Assembly (NCBI GenBank): GCA_902781305.1
Contig: CACZIV010000019.1
Span: 1-34,538, forward strand
Reading direction: 5' to 3'
Length of the DNA: 34,538 nucleotides
Origin: Pseudoselenomonas ruminantium
GTDB taxonomy: Bacteria; Bacillota; Negativicutes; Selenomonadales; Selenomonadaceae
The notes below the pieces were generated by a model that saw nothing but the letters and a program-made list of their open reading frames with translations, was not told the DNA's origin and ran no database searches. Positions 25,769 to 34,538 of this stretch are shown one piece after another. Numbering within the stretch: the stretch's first letter is position 1; each line of letters starts with the position of its first letter. The translations under genes and the position numbers were made by a program.

Positions 25769-26765
25769 TCAGGATGCAAATTGGGAAGTTCTTAATGGCA
25801 AGAAAGTGGCAATCATTGGTTATGGCAGCCAGGGCCATGCACATGCTCTGAACCTCAAAGAGAGTGGCGTTGATGTTGTGGTCGGGCTCTATGAAGGTTC
25901 TAAGTCCAAGAAAGTTGCTGAAGAACATGGCCTGACGGTTAAAAATGTTGCTGATGCAGTAAAAGAAGCAGATATCACGATGGTTCTGATTCCGGATGAG
26001 AAGCAGTCCGATGTCTATAAAAATGAGATTGCGCCGAACCTGAAGGACGGCAGTGCTCTCGCTTTTGCACATGGCTTTAATATTCACTACCAGCAGATTG
26101 TTCCGCCCGCTAATGTGGATGTGTTCATGGTTGCGCCGAAAGGCCCCGGCCATCTCGTTCGCCGTACATATACGGAAGGTTCCGGCGTTCCGGCTGTATT
26201 CGCTGTTTATCAGGATGCTTCCGGCAAGTGCTTTGACCTCGCTCTGGCTTATGCCAAAGGCCTTGGCGCTACGCGTTCCGGTGTTCTGCAGACGACCTTC
26301 CGCGATGAAACGGAAGAAGACCTGTTTGGTGAACAGGCTGTCCTCTGCGGCGGTGTTTGCCAGCTGATGCAGACGGGCTTTGAAGTGCTCGTTGAAGCAG
26401 GTTATCCGCCCGAAATGGCATACTTTGAATGCTTCCATGAAATGAAGCTCATCGTTGACCTCTGCTATGAAGGCGGTTTCACGAAGATGCGCAAATCCAT
26501 CTCCGATACGGCTGAATATGGCGATTACATGGTAGGCCCGCGCATCATCACGGAAGAAACCAAGAAAGAAATGAAGAAAGTCCTGAAAGAAATCCAGGAT
26601 GGCACCTTTGCCCGCAACTGGCTGCTCGAAAACCGTGCAGCTGGCCGTGCAAACTTCATGGCTCAGCGTCGTCTGCATGCTGAACATCAGATTGAGAAGG
26701 TCGGCAAGGATCTCCGCAACATGATGCCGTGGCTCAAGGGTGCTGATGATTTAGCTAAAGACTAA
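25749..26765 (+). CDS. ilvC: Ketol-acid reductoisomerase (IlvC), class I
   Basis: IlvC isomerises and reduces acetolactate (or acetohydroxybutyrate) to the dihydroxy acids that lead to valine, leucine and isoleucine. The 338-residue length marks the short class I enzyme. The Rossmann motif is [17 protein letters not shown], followed by the cofactor loop [10 protein letters not shown], whose serines usually favour NADPH. The magnesium-binding region is [13 protein letters not shown], and [14 protein letters not shown] follows. ATG 25749 is chosen over a GTG inside ilvN because TGAGGAGAG precedes it and [10 protein letters not shown] is a normal start. Overlap with ilvN suggests coupled translation. 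Confidence 0.97.
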   Translation: MAKTYYDQDANWEVLNGKKVAIIGYGSQGHAHALNLKESGVDVVVGLYEGSKSKKVAEEHGLTVKNVADAVKEADITMVLIPDEKQSDVYKNEIAPNLKDGSALAFAHGFNIHYQQIVPPANVDVFMVAPKGPGHLVRRTYTEGSGVPAVFAVYQDASGKCFDLALAYAKGLGATRSGVLQTTFRDETEEDLFGEQAVLCGGVCQLMQTGFEVLVEAGYPPEMAYFECFHEMKLIVDLCYEGGFTKMRKSISDTAEYGDYMVGPRIITEETKKEMKKVLKEIQDGTFARNWLLENRAAGRANFMAQRRLHAEHQIEKVGKDLRNMMPWLKGADDLAKD

Positions 26766-26831
26766 TATGAAACTCCTGAAAAGCAGGAATATGTCCATTT
26801 AAGTCGAATGTTTTAATTAAACAGTTGTGAG

Positions 26832-26868
26832 AAGCCTTCCCCTTCCACCTAACGGGAAGGCTTTTCTT
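26832..26868 (+). terminator. Terminator or attenuator between ilvC and leuC
   Basis: AAGCCTTCCC (26832-26841) pairs perfectly with GGGAAGGCTT (26854-26863) and is followed by TTCTT. It ends only about 40 bases before the first usable leuC start, inside an otherwise continuous gene cluster. It may be a partial terminator, or the 3' half of an attenuator. Confidence 0.75.
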
Positions 26869-26906
26869 GTAGATAACGGGTCGCCAAACATGCAGGGCTG
26901 GAGCGC

Positions 26907-28115
26907 GTGGAAGCGGGACAGCTCGTGACCTGTAAGCTGGATATGGTGTTGGCCAACGATATTACGGCCCCGCCGTCCATCAAAATCTTTGAAAGCATTG
27001 GTCGTCCGGTCTTTGATAATGAAAAAATCGCCTTGGTGCCCGACCATTTCCAGCCGGCCAAGGATATCAAATCCGCAGAACTGGCGAAAATCGTGCGGGA
27101 TTTTGCGGTCAAGCATAAGATTGTGCATTACTTCGAGCAGGGGCGTGTGGGGATTGAACACGTTATCCTGCCGGAACAAGGTATTGTGGCGCCGGGCATG
27201 CTGACCATTGGCGCAGATTCCCATACCTGCACCTATGGTGCAGTCAATGGTTTTGCCACGGGCGTAGGCTCCACGGATTTGGGGGCGGCCATGGCCACGG
27301 GCGAAGCCTGGTTCAAGGTGCCGCAGGCCATTAAGGTTGAACTTACGGGCACGAAGCCTGCCGGCATCAGCGGTAAGGATGTTATCCTGACCCTGATTGG
27401 TCAGATCGGTGTGGATGGTGCGCTTTATAAATCGCTGGAATTTGCCGGCGAGGGCGTGAAGTCGCTGACTATGACGGACAGACTTACGATTTCCAATATG
27501 GCGATTGAAGCCGGCGGCAAGGCAGGCATCTTCCCCTATGATGAAATCACGGCCGCATACGTCAAAGACCGTGTAAAGAAGCCGTTTGAACCGGTGGCCG
27601 CTGATGATGATGCGGTTTATTGTCAGGTTGTGAAAATTGACTTGTCAACTTTGAAACCGGTTGTGGCCTTCCCGCATTTGCCGGGCAATACCAAGCGGGT
27701 CGAGGATATCAAAGAACCGATTGCCATTCAGCAGGTGATTATCGGTTCCTGTACCAATGGCCGTCTGGAAGATTTGCAGATTGCGGCTGAAGTGTTCAAG
27801 GGACATAAGGTTGCGGACGGCGTGCGCTGCATTGTGATTCCGGGCAGTCCGGCCGTTTACAAGGAAGCCATGAAGCGTGGCTATATTGATACCTTTATTG
27901 ACGCTGACTGTGCGGTGTCCACGCCGACCTGCGGGCCGTGCCTGGGCGGTTATATGGGCATTATGGCGGCTGGCGAGAAATGCGTTTCCACGACCAACCG
28001 CAATTTCCGTGGCCGTATGGGTCATGTGGATAGTGAAGTTTACTTAGCTGGCCCTCATGTGGCGGCGGCAAGTGCAATCCTGGGCAGAATTGCCACGGCA
28101 GAGGAGGTACAGTGA
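26907..28115 (+). CDS. leuC: 3-isopropylmalate dehydratase large subunit (LeuC); N-terminus incomplete
   Basis: LeuC and LeuD isomerise 2-isopropylmalate to 3-isopropylmalate through an aconitase-type [4Fe-4S] centre. The cluster cysteines are C282 (GSCTNG), C342 and C345 (PTCGPCLGG), counted from GTG 26907; [18 protein letters not shown] is also present. The homologous sequence begins earlier: the 10 codons before the GTG read [10 protein letters not shown], which is family sequence, but a TAA stands at 26874-26876 and no start codon lies between. Relatives have about 8 further residues (an MGMTxxxKIL-like start). Thus only GTG 26907 (GGAG 3 bases before it) is available, giving 402 residues and losing roughly the first 18. 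A deletion, an assembly error or an odd start are all possible. The stop overlaps the leuD start by one base. Confidence 0.88.
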   Translation: MEAGQLVTCKLDMVLANDITAPPSIKIFESIGRPVFDNEKIALVPDHFQPAKDIKSAELAKIVRDFAVKHKIVHYFEQGRVGIEHVILPEQGIVAPGMLTIGADSHTCTYGAVNGFATGVGSTDLGAAMATGEAWFKVPQAIKVELTGTKPAGISGKDVILTLIGQIGVDGALYKSLEFAGEGVKSLTMTDRLTISNMAIEAGGKAGIFPYDEITAAYVKDRVKKPFEPVAADDDAVYCQVVKIDLSTLKPVVAFPHLPGNTKRVEDIKEPIAIQQVIIGSCTNGRLEDLQIAAEVFKGHKVADGVRCIVIPGSPAVYKEAMKRGYIDTFIDADCAVSTPTCGPCLGGYMGIMAAGEKCVSTTNRNFRGRMGHVDSEVYLAGPHVAAASAILGRIATAEEVQ

Positions 28116-28603
28116 TGAAGTTAGAAGGAAAAGTTTGGCGTTATGGGGATAATATTGATACGGACGTCATTATTCCCGCAAGATACTTAAATACCTTTGA
28201 CCCCAAGGAACTGGCCAGCCACTGCATGGTGGATATTGACGAAAGTTTTGCGGGTAACGTACAGGAAGGCGATATCATGGTGGGGGGCCGCAACTTTGGC
28301 TGTGGTTCTTCCCGTGAGCATGCACCGGTAGCCATTAAGGCTTCGGGGATTCCCGTGGTTATTGCGGCCAGCTTTGCGCGGATTTTCTATCGCAATGGCA
28401 TCAATATCGGCCTGCCTTTGCTCGAAATCGGTGATGATGTGGAAAAAATCCATGCCGATGATAAGCTGCAGGTGGATGTGACGACGGGTGAAATCAAGAA
28501 CCTCACCACGGGCGATGTGTTCCATGCGCATCCCCTGCCGGGCTTTGTGCAGGAGATTGCGGAAGCGGGCGGTCTGATTGAATACATTAAGAAGAAAGGG
28601 TAA
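28115..28603 (+). CDS. leuD: 3-isopropylmalate dehydratase small subunit (LeuD)
   Basis: This is the swivel-domain partner of LeuC in leucine synthesis. The 162-residue length is that of the short bacterial/archaeal class that pairs with the ~420-residue type of LeuC. Signatures are [15 protein letters not shown] near the start and [15 protein letters not shown], whose serine and arginine contact the substrate, followed by [17 protein letters not shown] 28115 is chosen over the in-frame GTG one codon earlier because AGGAGGT is 6 bases before it. The ATG shares its A with the leuC stop, so translation is probably coupled. Confidence 0.96.
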   Translation: MKLEGKVWRYGDNIDTDVIIPARYLNTFDPKELASHCMVDIDESFAGNVQEGDIMVGGRNFGCGSSREHAPVAIKASGIPVVIAASFARIFYRNGINIGLPLLEIGDDVEKIHADDKLQVDVTTGEIKNLTTGDVFHAHPLPGFVQEIAEAGGLIEYIKKKG

Positions 28604-28615
28604 GTGTGGTTACTT

Positions 28616-29683
28616 ATGGCATATAATATTACGGTTATTCCCGGTGACGGCATTGGCAAGGAAATCACCGATGGTGCTGTAGAAGTACTGAAAGCTGCCG
28701 ATAAGAAATTCGGTTTGGGACTTAGTTTTGCTTATCATGATGCCGGCGGAACGGCTTATGATAAGTTCGGCACGCCCTTGCCGCAGGAAACCATTGATGC
28801 CTGCAAGGCGTCAGACGGTGTACTGTTCGGTGCCGTGGGCGGCGATAAATGGGACAAGGTAGACCCGGCCAAGCGCCCCGAAAAGGCTATTTTGGGGCTG
28901 CGCAAGGAACTGGGGCTTTATGCCAACCTGCGTCCGGTCAAGGTGGCCGATGCTTTGATTGAGTATTCACCGTTAAAGCCGGAACTCGTGCGCGGGGCTG
29001 ACCTCGTTATCGTCCGCGAGCTTATCGGCGGTATTTACTTCGGTGAAAAGTGTGAATCCGAACAGCATAATGGCGTGGAACGGGCCTGGGATTTGGAAAA
29101 CTATTCCGTACCCGAAGTGGAACGCATTGCCAAACTCGCTTTTGAGACGGCAAAACTGCGCCGCGGCAAGGTGACGTCCGTTGACAAGTCAAATGTGCTG
29201 GCGACTTCCCGCCTCTGGCGCAGAACGGTCGAAAAAGTAGCCAAGGATTATCCGGAAGTGGAGTGCAACAATCTCTATGTGGATAACTGCGCTATGCAGA
29301 TTGCCGTAAAGCCGACACAGTTTGACGTTATCGTGACGGGCAATCTCTTTGGTGATATCTTGTCGGATGAAGCGGCTGTAGTTGGCGGCTCCATCGGCAT
29401 GCTGCCTTCGGCCTCCATCGGTGAATGCACGAGCCTTTATGAGCCGATTCATGGCAGTGCACCGGATATTGCGGGCAAGGGCATTGCCAATCCGATTGGC
29501 ACGATTCTGTCGGCGGCGATGCTGCTCAGGTATTCCCTGCATGAGGAAGCCGCAGCCGATGCCATTGAAGCAGCTGTGGACAAGGCGCTTGCCGAAGGCT
29601 ATCGCACGCCGGATTTGTGGAAGGACGGCTTTACCAAGGTCAATACCAGTGAAATGACCAAAATCATCAGCGAGAGGGTGTAA
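28616..29683 (+). CDS. leuB: 3-isopropylmalate dehydrogenase (LeuB)
   Basis: LeuB oxidatively decarboxylates 3-isopropylmalate to 2-oxoisocaproate with NAD. The 355-residue protein opens YNITVIPGDGIGKEI and carries ANLRPVKV, VRELIGGIYFGE, the metal-binding DVIVTGNLFGDILSDEA and the NAD-binding YEPIHGSAPDIAGKGIANP. ATG 28616 fits the family start; an in-frame GTG at 28604 is an alternative, and the ribosome binding site is weak for both. It lies 12 bases after leuD and 2 bases before ilvB. leuA (2-isopropylmalate synthase) is not in the window. Confidence 0.96.
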   Translation: MAYNITVIPGDGIGKEITDGAVEVLKAADKKFGLGLSFAYHDAGGTAYDKFGTPLPQETIDACKASDGVLFGAVGGDKWDKVDPAKRPEKAILGLRKELGLYANLRPVKVADALIEYSPLKPELVRGADLVIVRELIGGIYFGEKCESEQHNGVERAWDLENYSVPEVERIAKLAFETAKLRRGKVTSVDKSNVLATSRLWRRTVEKVAKDYPEVECNNLYVDNCAMQIAVKPTQFDVIVTGNLFGDILSDEAAVVGGSIGMLPSASIGECTSLYEPIHGSAPDIAGKGIANPIGTILSAAMLLRYSLHEEAAADAIEAAVDKALAEGYRTPDLWKDGFTKVNTSEMTKIISERV

Positions 29684-29685
29684 TT

Positions 29686-31350
29686 ATGAACGGAGCACAG
29701 GCAGTCGTAGCATGTTTACAAGAACAGGGCGTCGATACGGTGTTTGGCTATCCCGGGGGGATGATACTGCCTTTATACGACGCTTTATATGATAGCAAGG
29801 AGATAAAGCAGGTTCTCGTGACCCACGAGCAAAATGCCGCCCACGCCGCTGACGGCTATGCCCGTGCTTCGGGAAAAGTTGGCGTCTGTATCGCAACTTC
29901 CGGCCCGGGAGCCACGAACCTCGTGACGGGCCTGGCTACGGCCTTTATGGATTCCATTCCGGTGGTGGCGATTACCGGACAGGTGGATACGGCGCTGTTG
30001 GGCCGCGATGCCTTTCAGGAAACGGATATTCTTGATGTGACCATGCCAATTACCAAGCACAACTACAAGGTAAAAGACGCCAAGATTTTGGTGGACACGA
30101 TAAGAGAAGCCTTTGCCCTGGCGAAAAAAGGCCGCCCCGGCCCGGTGCTCGTGGATGTGCCGCGGGATTTATTCTTCGAGGAAGTCGCTTGGAAAGACGC
30201 TGCAGAACAACCGAAAAAAACGGGCAAGCCGGATGCAGATTTCCTGATTTGTGCAGCCGAAGCTGCGCATGAAATCGTCAAGGCGCAGAAACCGGTGGTT
30301 ATTGTCGGTGGCGGTGTCATTTCGGCAGGGGCTACGGCTGAAGTTAGGGCTTTTGTGGAAAAATACCATCTGCCGGTGGCCCATACCCTGATGGGCCTGG
30401 GGGCTATCCCCAGAGAACATCCGCAGTCCTTGGGCTTTGCCGGTATGCATGGCGAAAAGGCCGCCAATCATGCGGTGGCGGCGGCAGATTTAATCATCGC
30501 CATTGGCAGCCGTTTCGGTGACCGTCAGACGGGCAATGTCAAGAAGTATACGCAGGATACGAAATTTATCCATATCGATATTGACCCTGCTGAGATTGAT
30601 AAGAATATCGGCAACAGCCTGGGACTGGCTGGCGATATGAAGGTTATTTTGAGCTTGCTGATGAAGCAGGAGGCTACGGGAAATCTGGACGAATGGTGGC
30701 AGCAGATTCAGGGCTGGCAGGAAACTTATGATTATGACTACCATGTGAACCGGCTGACGGTTCCCTGGGCGCTGCATCAGGTGGCGAAAAACACCAAGGG
30801 CAAGCCTTATGCCTTTGCGACCGATGTGGGCCAGCATCAGATGTGGGCAGCTTTGCACCTGCGCATCGAAGAACCGCGCACCTGGCTGACTTCGGGGGGC
30901 CTCGGCACGATGGGCTTTGGACTGCCGGCGGCAATGGGCGCACAGATGTATTATGGTGACAGCCACCGCGTTATCCATGTGGCTGGTGATGGCGGCATCA
31001 AGATGACGGGCAACGAGTTCTATACCATCGCCCGCCTGCAGCTGCCGGTGATTTCGCTGATTGTCAACAACACCAGTTTGGGCATGATTCGCCAGCTGCA
31101 GAAGGTCATGTATCAGGAACGTTATATCGCCTGCGAGTTTGACTATCAGATGGATTATGCCGCCTATGCGGGCAGCTTTGGCATCAAGGCCGAAACGGTT
31201 TCTACGCAGGAAGAATTTGCCGAAGCCTTGAAGCGGGCGTTGGAGGATAAAGACCATCCACGGGTTATTGTCCTCAATGTATGGCGCAGCTTTGTGGAAC
31301 CCATGATTAAGGGCGGGGCACGCATTGATGAATTTGTCGAGTTTAAGTAA
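29686..31350 (+). CDS. ilvB: Acetolactate synthase large (catalytic) subunit
   Basis: This thiamine-diphosphate enzyme condenses two pyruvates to acetolactate, or pyruvate with 2-oxobutyrate, in the first common step of branched-chain synthesis. The 554 residues include the N-terminal TPP pyrimidine domain ([16 protein letters not shown]; catalytic glutamate E48 in [21 protein letters not shown]), a central domain (about 190-330), and the C-terminal TPP domain with the metal-binding GDGG (D435) and VNNTSLGM about 27 residues on. GAGAGGG precedes the ATG, which is 2 bases after leuB. The partner ilvN is the first gene of the cluster, so subunit balance would depend on the whole operon and its internal terminator. 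It could be called ilvI. Confidence 0.96.
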   Translation: MNGAQAVVACLQEQGVDTVFGYPGGMILPLYDALYDSKEIKQVLVTHEQNAAHAADGYARASGKVGVCIATSGPGATNLVTGLATAFMDSIPVVAITGQVDTALLGRDAFQETDILDVTMPITKHNYKVKDAKILVDTIREAFALAKKGRPGPVLVDVPRDLFFEEVAWKDAAEQPKKTGKPDADFLICAAEAAHEIVKAQKPVVIVGGGVISAGATAEVRAFVEKYHLPVAHTLMGLGAIPREHPQSLGFAGMHGEKAANHAVAAADLIIAIGSRFGDRQTGNVKKYTQDTKFIHIDIDPAEIDKNIGNSLGLAGDMKVILSLLMKQEATGNLDEWWQQIQGWQETYDYDYHVNRLTVPWALHQVAKNTKGKPYAFATDVGQHQMWAALHLRIEEPRTWLTSGGLGTMGFGLPAAMGAQMYYGDSHRVIHVAGDGGIKMTGNEFYTIARLQLPVISLIVNNTSLGMIRQLQKVMYQERYIACEFDYQMDYAAYAGSFGIKAETVSTQEEFAEALKRALEDKDHPRVIVLNVWRSFVEPMIKGGARIDEFVEFK

Positions 31351-31352
31351 TC

Positions 31353-31381
31353 TTGCGATGGCCCGGCAAATGGTATATACT
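31353..31381 (+). promoter_or_regulatory. Promoter upstream of uvrA
   Basis: TTGCGA (31353-31358) and TATACT (31376-31381) are 17 bases apart just after the ilvB stop. A terminator lies between this promoter and uvrA. Confidence 0.6.
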
Positions 31382-31410
31382 TGTGGTAAGCAATACAGTT
31401 GCATATAAGC

Positions 31411-31439
31411 AAAGGGGCTGAAAAGCCCCTTTCTTTTTG
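31411..31439 (+). terminator. Terminator between ilvB and uvrA
   Basis: AAAGGGGCT (31411-31419) pairs with AGCCCCTTT (31424-31432) around a GAAA loop, followed by TCTTTTT. It would end the ilv-leu transcript and also a transcript of about 50 nt from the promoter at 31353. Confidence 0.92.
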
Positions 31440-31475
31440 CAGGATAACCATTGACGTGTAGGAAAGGGCAAGTTT

Positions 31476-34304
31476 ATGGAACGGTTTATCAAAATCAAGG
31501 GGGCAAGAGCCCATAACTTAAAGAATATCAATGTGGACATTCCGCGGGATAAATTGGTCGTGGTTACGGGCCTGTCGGGGTCGGGGAAATCTTCGCTGGC
31601 CTTTGATACAGTCTATGCCGAGGGGCAGCGGCGTTATGTGGAGTCGCTGTCTTCCTATGCCCGGCAGTTCCTGGGGCAGATGGATAAACCGGATGTGGAT
31701 AACATTGACGGTCTGTCGCCGGCAATCTCCATTGACCAGAAGACCACGAGCCATAATCCGCGCTCCACGGTGGGCACGGTCACGGAAATCTATGATTATC
31801 TGCGTCTGCTCTTTGCCCGGGCGGGTCGTCCGCACTGCCCCAAGTGCGGCAAGCCCATCACCCAGCAGACGGTTGACCAGATGGTCGACCAGATAAAGGA
31901 ACTGCCGGAACGTACGAAGCTGCTCATCATGGCACAGGTCGTGCGGGGCAAGAAGGGCGAGCACCGCAAGATTCTCGACCATATTCGCCATGAAGGCTAT
32001 GTGCGGGTGCGCATTGATGGGGAAATCTTCGATATCAACGATGATATCAATTTGGAGAAGAATAAGAAACATACCATTGAAGTCGTGATTGACCGTTTGG
32101 TCGTGCGGGAAGGTATGGACCAGCGGCTCGCTGATTCCCTCGAAACCGCGCTTAAACTCGGTGAAGGTGTGGTCTATGTGCAGGTGGTGGACGGTGAACT
32201 CTTGATGTTCAGCGAAAACTTTGCCTGCGTGGACTGCGGTATCAGCCTGCCGGAAATCACGCCGCGGATGTTTTCCTTCAATAATCCTTATGGCGCTTGT
32301 CCGGTGTGTATGGGGCTCGGCAGCCATATGGAGTTCGACGAGGAACTCGTGATTCCCGACCCGAAGCTTTCCGTGGGCGGCGGTGTCTTTGCACCCTTGT
32401 CGAAGAACGTTCATTCCTATGCCATGTGTGCGATGGCCGCGGTATTGAAAGATTATGGCTATGACCTCGAGACATCTTGGAAGGATATGGACAAAAAGAC
32501 GCAGAAGGTGCTGCTCTATGGCTCGGCAGATGAAAAATTCCGCTTCCATTACACCAATATGTTTGGCGAAAACAAGGAATACAATGTGGAATTTGAGGGC
32601 GTTATGCCGCTTTTAGCCCGCCGTTACCGCGAAACGGATTCCGACGAAATGCGGGAGTCCTATGAAAATTACATGACCGAGATTCCCTGTTCGGCCTGTC
32701 ATGGGGCGCGCTTAAAGCCCGAAACCTTGTCGGTTCTGGTCGGCGGCAAGAATATCCATGAAGTGACGGATATGAATATCCGGGAGGCAGAGAGCTTTTT
32801 CCAGAATTTGGAATTGACGCCGCGGGAAGCTAAGATTGCCAAGCAGATTTTGAAGGAAATCCATGCGCGGCTGAATTTCCTCTTAAATGTCGGTTTGGAT
32901 TATCTGACGCTGTCGCGGGCGGCAGGTACGCTGTCCGGCGGAGAGGCGCAGCGCATTCGTTTGGCTACGCAGATTGGCTCCGGTCTGCAGGGCGTGCTCT
33001 ATGTACTCGATGAGCCCAGCATTGGCCTGCATCAGCGGGATAACAACCGTCTGCTCGAAACGCTCAAAAATCTGCGGGATTTGGGCAATACCTTGCTTGT
33101 GGTCGAGCATGATGAAGATACGATGTATGCCGCTGACCATATCATTGATATCGGCCCGGGGGCCGGCGAGCATGGCGGTCAGGTGGTGGCGCAGGGAACG
33201 GCGCAGGAAATCATGCAGGTGCCGGAATCGGTGACGGGGCAGTATCTGTCACGCAAGAAGTTTATTCCTGTGCCATCCCGCCGTCGTCCGGGCAATGGCA
33301 AATGCTTGGAAGTTGTAGGGGCTGCGGAAAATAACCTCAAGGATATCAATGTGAAGTTCCCTTTGGGCACGCTGACGCTCGTAACCGGGGTGTCCGGTTC
33401 GGGCAAGAGTACACTCGTCAATGAGATTCTCTACAAGGGCATTGCCTCGCGGCTCTATCATGCCAAGGGTAAGCCGGGCAAACATAAGAAAATCAAGGGA
33501 TTGGAGCATATCGACAAGATTATCGATATCGACCAGCAGCCCATTGGCCGTACACCGCGTTCCAATCCGGCTACTTATACCGGCGTCTTTGATGCAATCC
33601 GGGAGTTGTTCAGCCAGACCAGTGAGTCCAAGGTGCGTGGGTATAAGGCCGGGCGGTTCAGTTTTAACGTCAAGGGTGGCCGCTGTGAGGCCTGCAAGGG
33701 CGATGGTATTTTGAAGATTGAAATGCACTTCCTGCCGGATGTTTATGTGCCCTGCGAAGTCTGCAAGGGAGCGCGGTATAATCGCGAAACGCTTGAAGTC
33801 CGCTACAAGGGCAAGACCATTGCCGATGTACTCGATATGACGATTGATGAAGCCGTGGTGTTTTTTGCCAATGTGCCGAAGATTGCCCGCAAATTGCAGG
33901 TGATTCAGGATGTGGGACTAGGCTATATCAAGCTAGGACAGCCGGCGACTACGTTATCCGGCGGTGAGGCGCAGCGCGTGAAACTGGCAACGGAACTTTC
34001 GCGCCGCAGTACGGGCAAGACGCTTTATATTCTGGACGAACCGACTACAGGCCTGCATTCGGCGGATATCCATAAGCTGTTGGGCATTTTGCAGCGGCTG
34101 GTCGATGGCGGCGATACGGTCGTGGTCATTGAGCATAATCTCGATGTGATTAAGACGGCTGATTATATTATCGACTTGGGGCCGGAAGGCGGCGATAAGG
34201 GCGGTACCATTGTGGCCACTGGCAGGCCTGAAGATATTGTGAAGGCTCCGGCTTCTTATACAGGGAAGTTCCTGAAGCCTTTGCTTGAAGAAAAGAACGA
34301 ATAA
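31476..34304 (+). CDS. uvrA: Excinuclease ABC subunit A (UvrA)
   Basis: UvrA is the damage-recognition ATPase of nucleotide-excision repair. The 942-residue length is full. Two ABC modules are complete: Walker [10 protein letters not shown] (32-40) with [14 protein letters not shown] and [12 protein letters not shown], and Walker [10 protein letters not shown] (638-646) with [14 protein letters not shown] and [12 protein letters not shown]. Zinc-binding cysteine pairs are seen in CPKCGKP, CVDCG, CPVC and the C-terminal CEACKGDG with [18 protein letters not shown] lies 7 bases before the ATG. uvrB, often next to uvrA, is not upstream and is not seen downstream before the window ends. No terminator is evident after the stop. 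Confidence 0.98.
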   Translation: MERFIKIKGARAHNLKNINVDIPRDKLVVVTGLSGSGKSSLAFDTVYAEGQRRYVESLSSYARQFLGQMDKPDVDNIDGLSPAISIDQKTTSHNPRSTVGTVTEIYDYLRLLFARAGRPHCPKCGKPITQQTVDQMVDQIKELPERTKLLIMAQVVRGKKGEHRKILDHIRHEGYVRVRIDGEIFDINDDINLEKNKKHTIEVVIDRLVVREGMDQRLADSLETALKLGEGVVYVQVVDGELLMFSENFACVDCGISLPEITPRMFSFNNPYGACPVCMGLGSHMEFDEELVIPDPKLSVGGGVFAPLSKNVHSYAMCAMAAVLKDYGYDLETSWKDMDKKTQKVLLYGSADEKFRFHYTNMFGENKEYNVEFEGVMPLLARRYRETDSDEMRESYENYMTEIPCSACHGARLKPETLSVLVGGKNIHEVTDMNIREAESFFQNLELTPREAKIAKQILKEIHARLNFLLNVGLDYLTLSRAAGTLSGGEAQRIRLATQIGSGLQGVLYVLDEPSIGLHQRDNNRLLETLKNLRDLGNTLLVVEHDEDTMYAADHIIDIGPGAGEHGGQVVAQGTAQEIMQVPESVTGQYLSRKKFIPVPSRRRPGNGKCLEVVGAAENNLKDINVKFPLGTLTLVTGVSGSGKSTLVNEILYKGIASRLYHAKGKPGKHKKIKGLEHIDKIIDIDQQPIGRTPRSNPATYTGVFDAIRELFSQTSESKVRGYKAGRFSFNVKGGRCEACKGDGILKIEMHFLPDVYVPCEVCKGARYNRETLEVRYKGKTIADVLDMTIDEAVVFFANVPKIARKLQVIQDVGLGYIKLGQPATTLSGGEAQRVKLATELSRRSTGKTLYILDEPTTGLHSADIHKLLGILQRLVDGGDTVVVIEHNLDVIKTADYIIDLGPEGGDKGGTIVATGRPEDIVKAPASYTGKFLKPLLEEKNE

Positions 34305-34448
34305 TTGATTTGCACCATTGGATTCGTGGCAATTGACGCGGAGCCGGGGCATTGGCTGTTCTTCGCTATGGTGCTTAGCTAAAACCGATTTTTGCCTTTT
34401 AATTAAGTATCTGTAAAAGTCAAAACTCGCTGCGCTCAGACTGATATG

Positions 34449-34497
34449 CTCCCTCTATGAGAGACAGTAAAAAATAAAACTGTCATTATAGGGGGAG
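34449..34497 (+). promoter_or_regulatory. Hairpin covering the ribosome binding site of the IS transposase
   Basis: CTCCCTCTAT (34449-34458) pairs with ATAGGGGGAG (34488-34497), and GACAGT (34463-34468) pairs with ACTGTC (34479-34484), giving a long imperfect hairpin. Its 3' arm contains GGGGGAG, the ribosome binding site 6 bases before the transposase ATG. Confidence 0.6.
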
Positions 34498-34503
34498 TTT
34501 TTC

Positions 34504-34538
34504 ATGCCACATAAACAGAAAGCAACAGCAGATGAGAA
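34504..34538 (+). CDS. Transposase, first codons only (probable IS3-family OrfA), cut by window end
   Basis: Eleven codons are visible, reading MPHKQKATADE. This closely resembles the start of helix-turn-helix OrfA transposase proteins of IS3/IS150-type elements common in Selenomonas-like genomes. A strong GGGGGAG site is 6 bases upstream. The element's left end probably lies near 34442. The match rests on very few residues and memory of the family, so the exact IS family is uncertain. Confidence 0.5.
   Translation, partial: MPHKQKATADE

Noticed and set aside
34305-34360. GCACCAT...ATGGTGC repeat after uvrA as a terminator
   Set aside because: The arms are only 7 bp with a very large loop and there is no T run after them.

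Overview
The window looks like chromosomal DNA of a flagellated anaerobe of the Selenomonadaceae (Negativicutes: Firmicutes with an outer membrane), most like Selenomonas or a close relative. This is inferred from the flavour of the proteins, the Firmicutes-type Trp T-box leader, the flagellin remnant and the mid-range GC content. No rRNA or marker gene is present, so genus is not certain. No tRNA, rRNA or CRISPR array was seen.

Layout. (1) 1-2040: the C-terminal part of a flagellin-like protein carrying a large glycine/cysteine-repeat domain, apparently cut off at its 5' end, then a two-way terminator. (2) 2053-9985: a serine/tryptophan block. serC is on the minus strand. A Trp-specific T-box leader precedes trpD-trpC-trpB-trpA, which overlap and lack trpE, trpG and trpF. 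A 600-nt non-coding, highly structured element follows, then serA. TrpB condenses indole with L-serine, so the serine genes supply a substrate of the tryptophan genes. (3) 10067-13913: a 117-aa orphan gene, the DNA-uptake pair comEA-comEC and a 63-aa orphan gene, with promoters and terminators around the orphans. (4) 14092-18888: a membrane diguanylate cyclase with two periplasmic solute-binding domains, closely followed by a UvrD-type helicase with a DnaQ-like exonuclease inserted in it. (5) 19033-24877: gdhA, holA, then on the minus strand mutY and a soluble FIST-domain chemoreceptor. (6) 25123-31350: a branched-chain amino-acid cluster ilvN-ilvC-leuC-leuD-leuB-ilvB. The acetolactate synthase subunits sit at opposite ends of it, and a terminator lies directly before a leuC that appears to lack its normal start. 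(7) 31353-34304: uvrA, with a promoter and then a terminator in its leader. (8) 34449-34538: the left end of an insertion sequence with the first codons of its transposase, running off the window.

Most genes are ordinary housekeeping genes and are well supported. The best candidate for something undescribed is the non-coding element at 7592-8196. It is closed by perfect inverted repeats and contains a 27-bp helix whose only three non-Watson-Crick positions are all G.U pairs in plus-strand RNA. Other points worth attention are the helicase-exonuclease fusion, the soluble FIST chemoreceptor, the broken flagellin and the missing leuC start.
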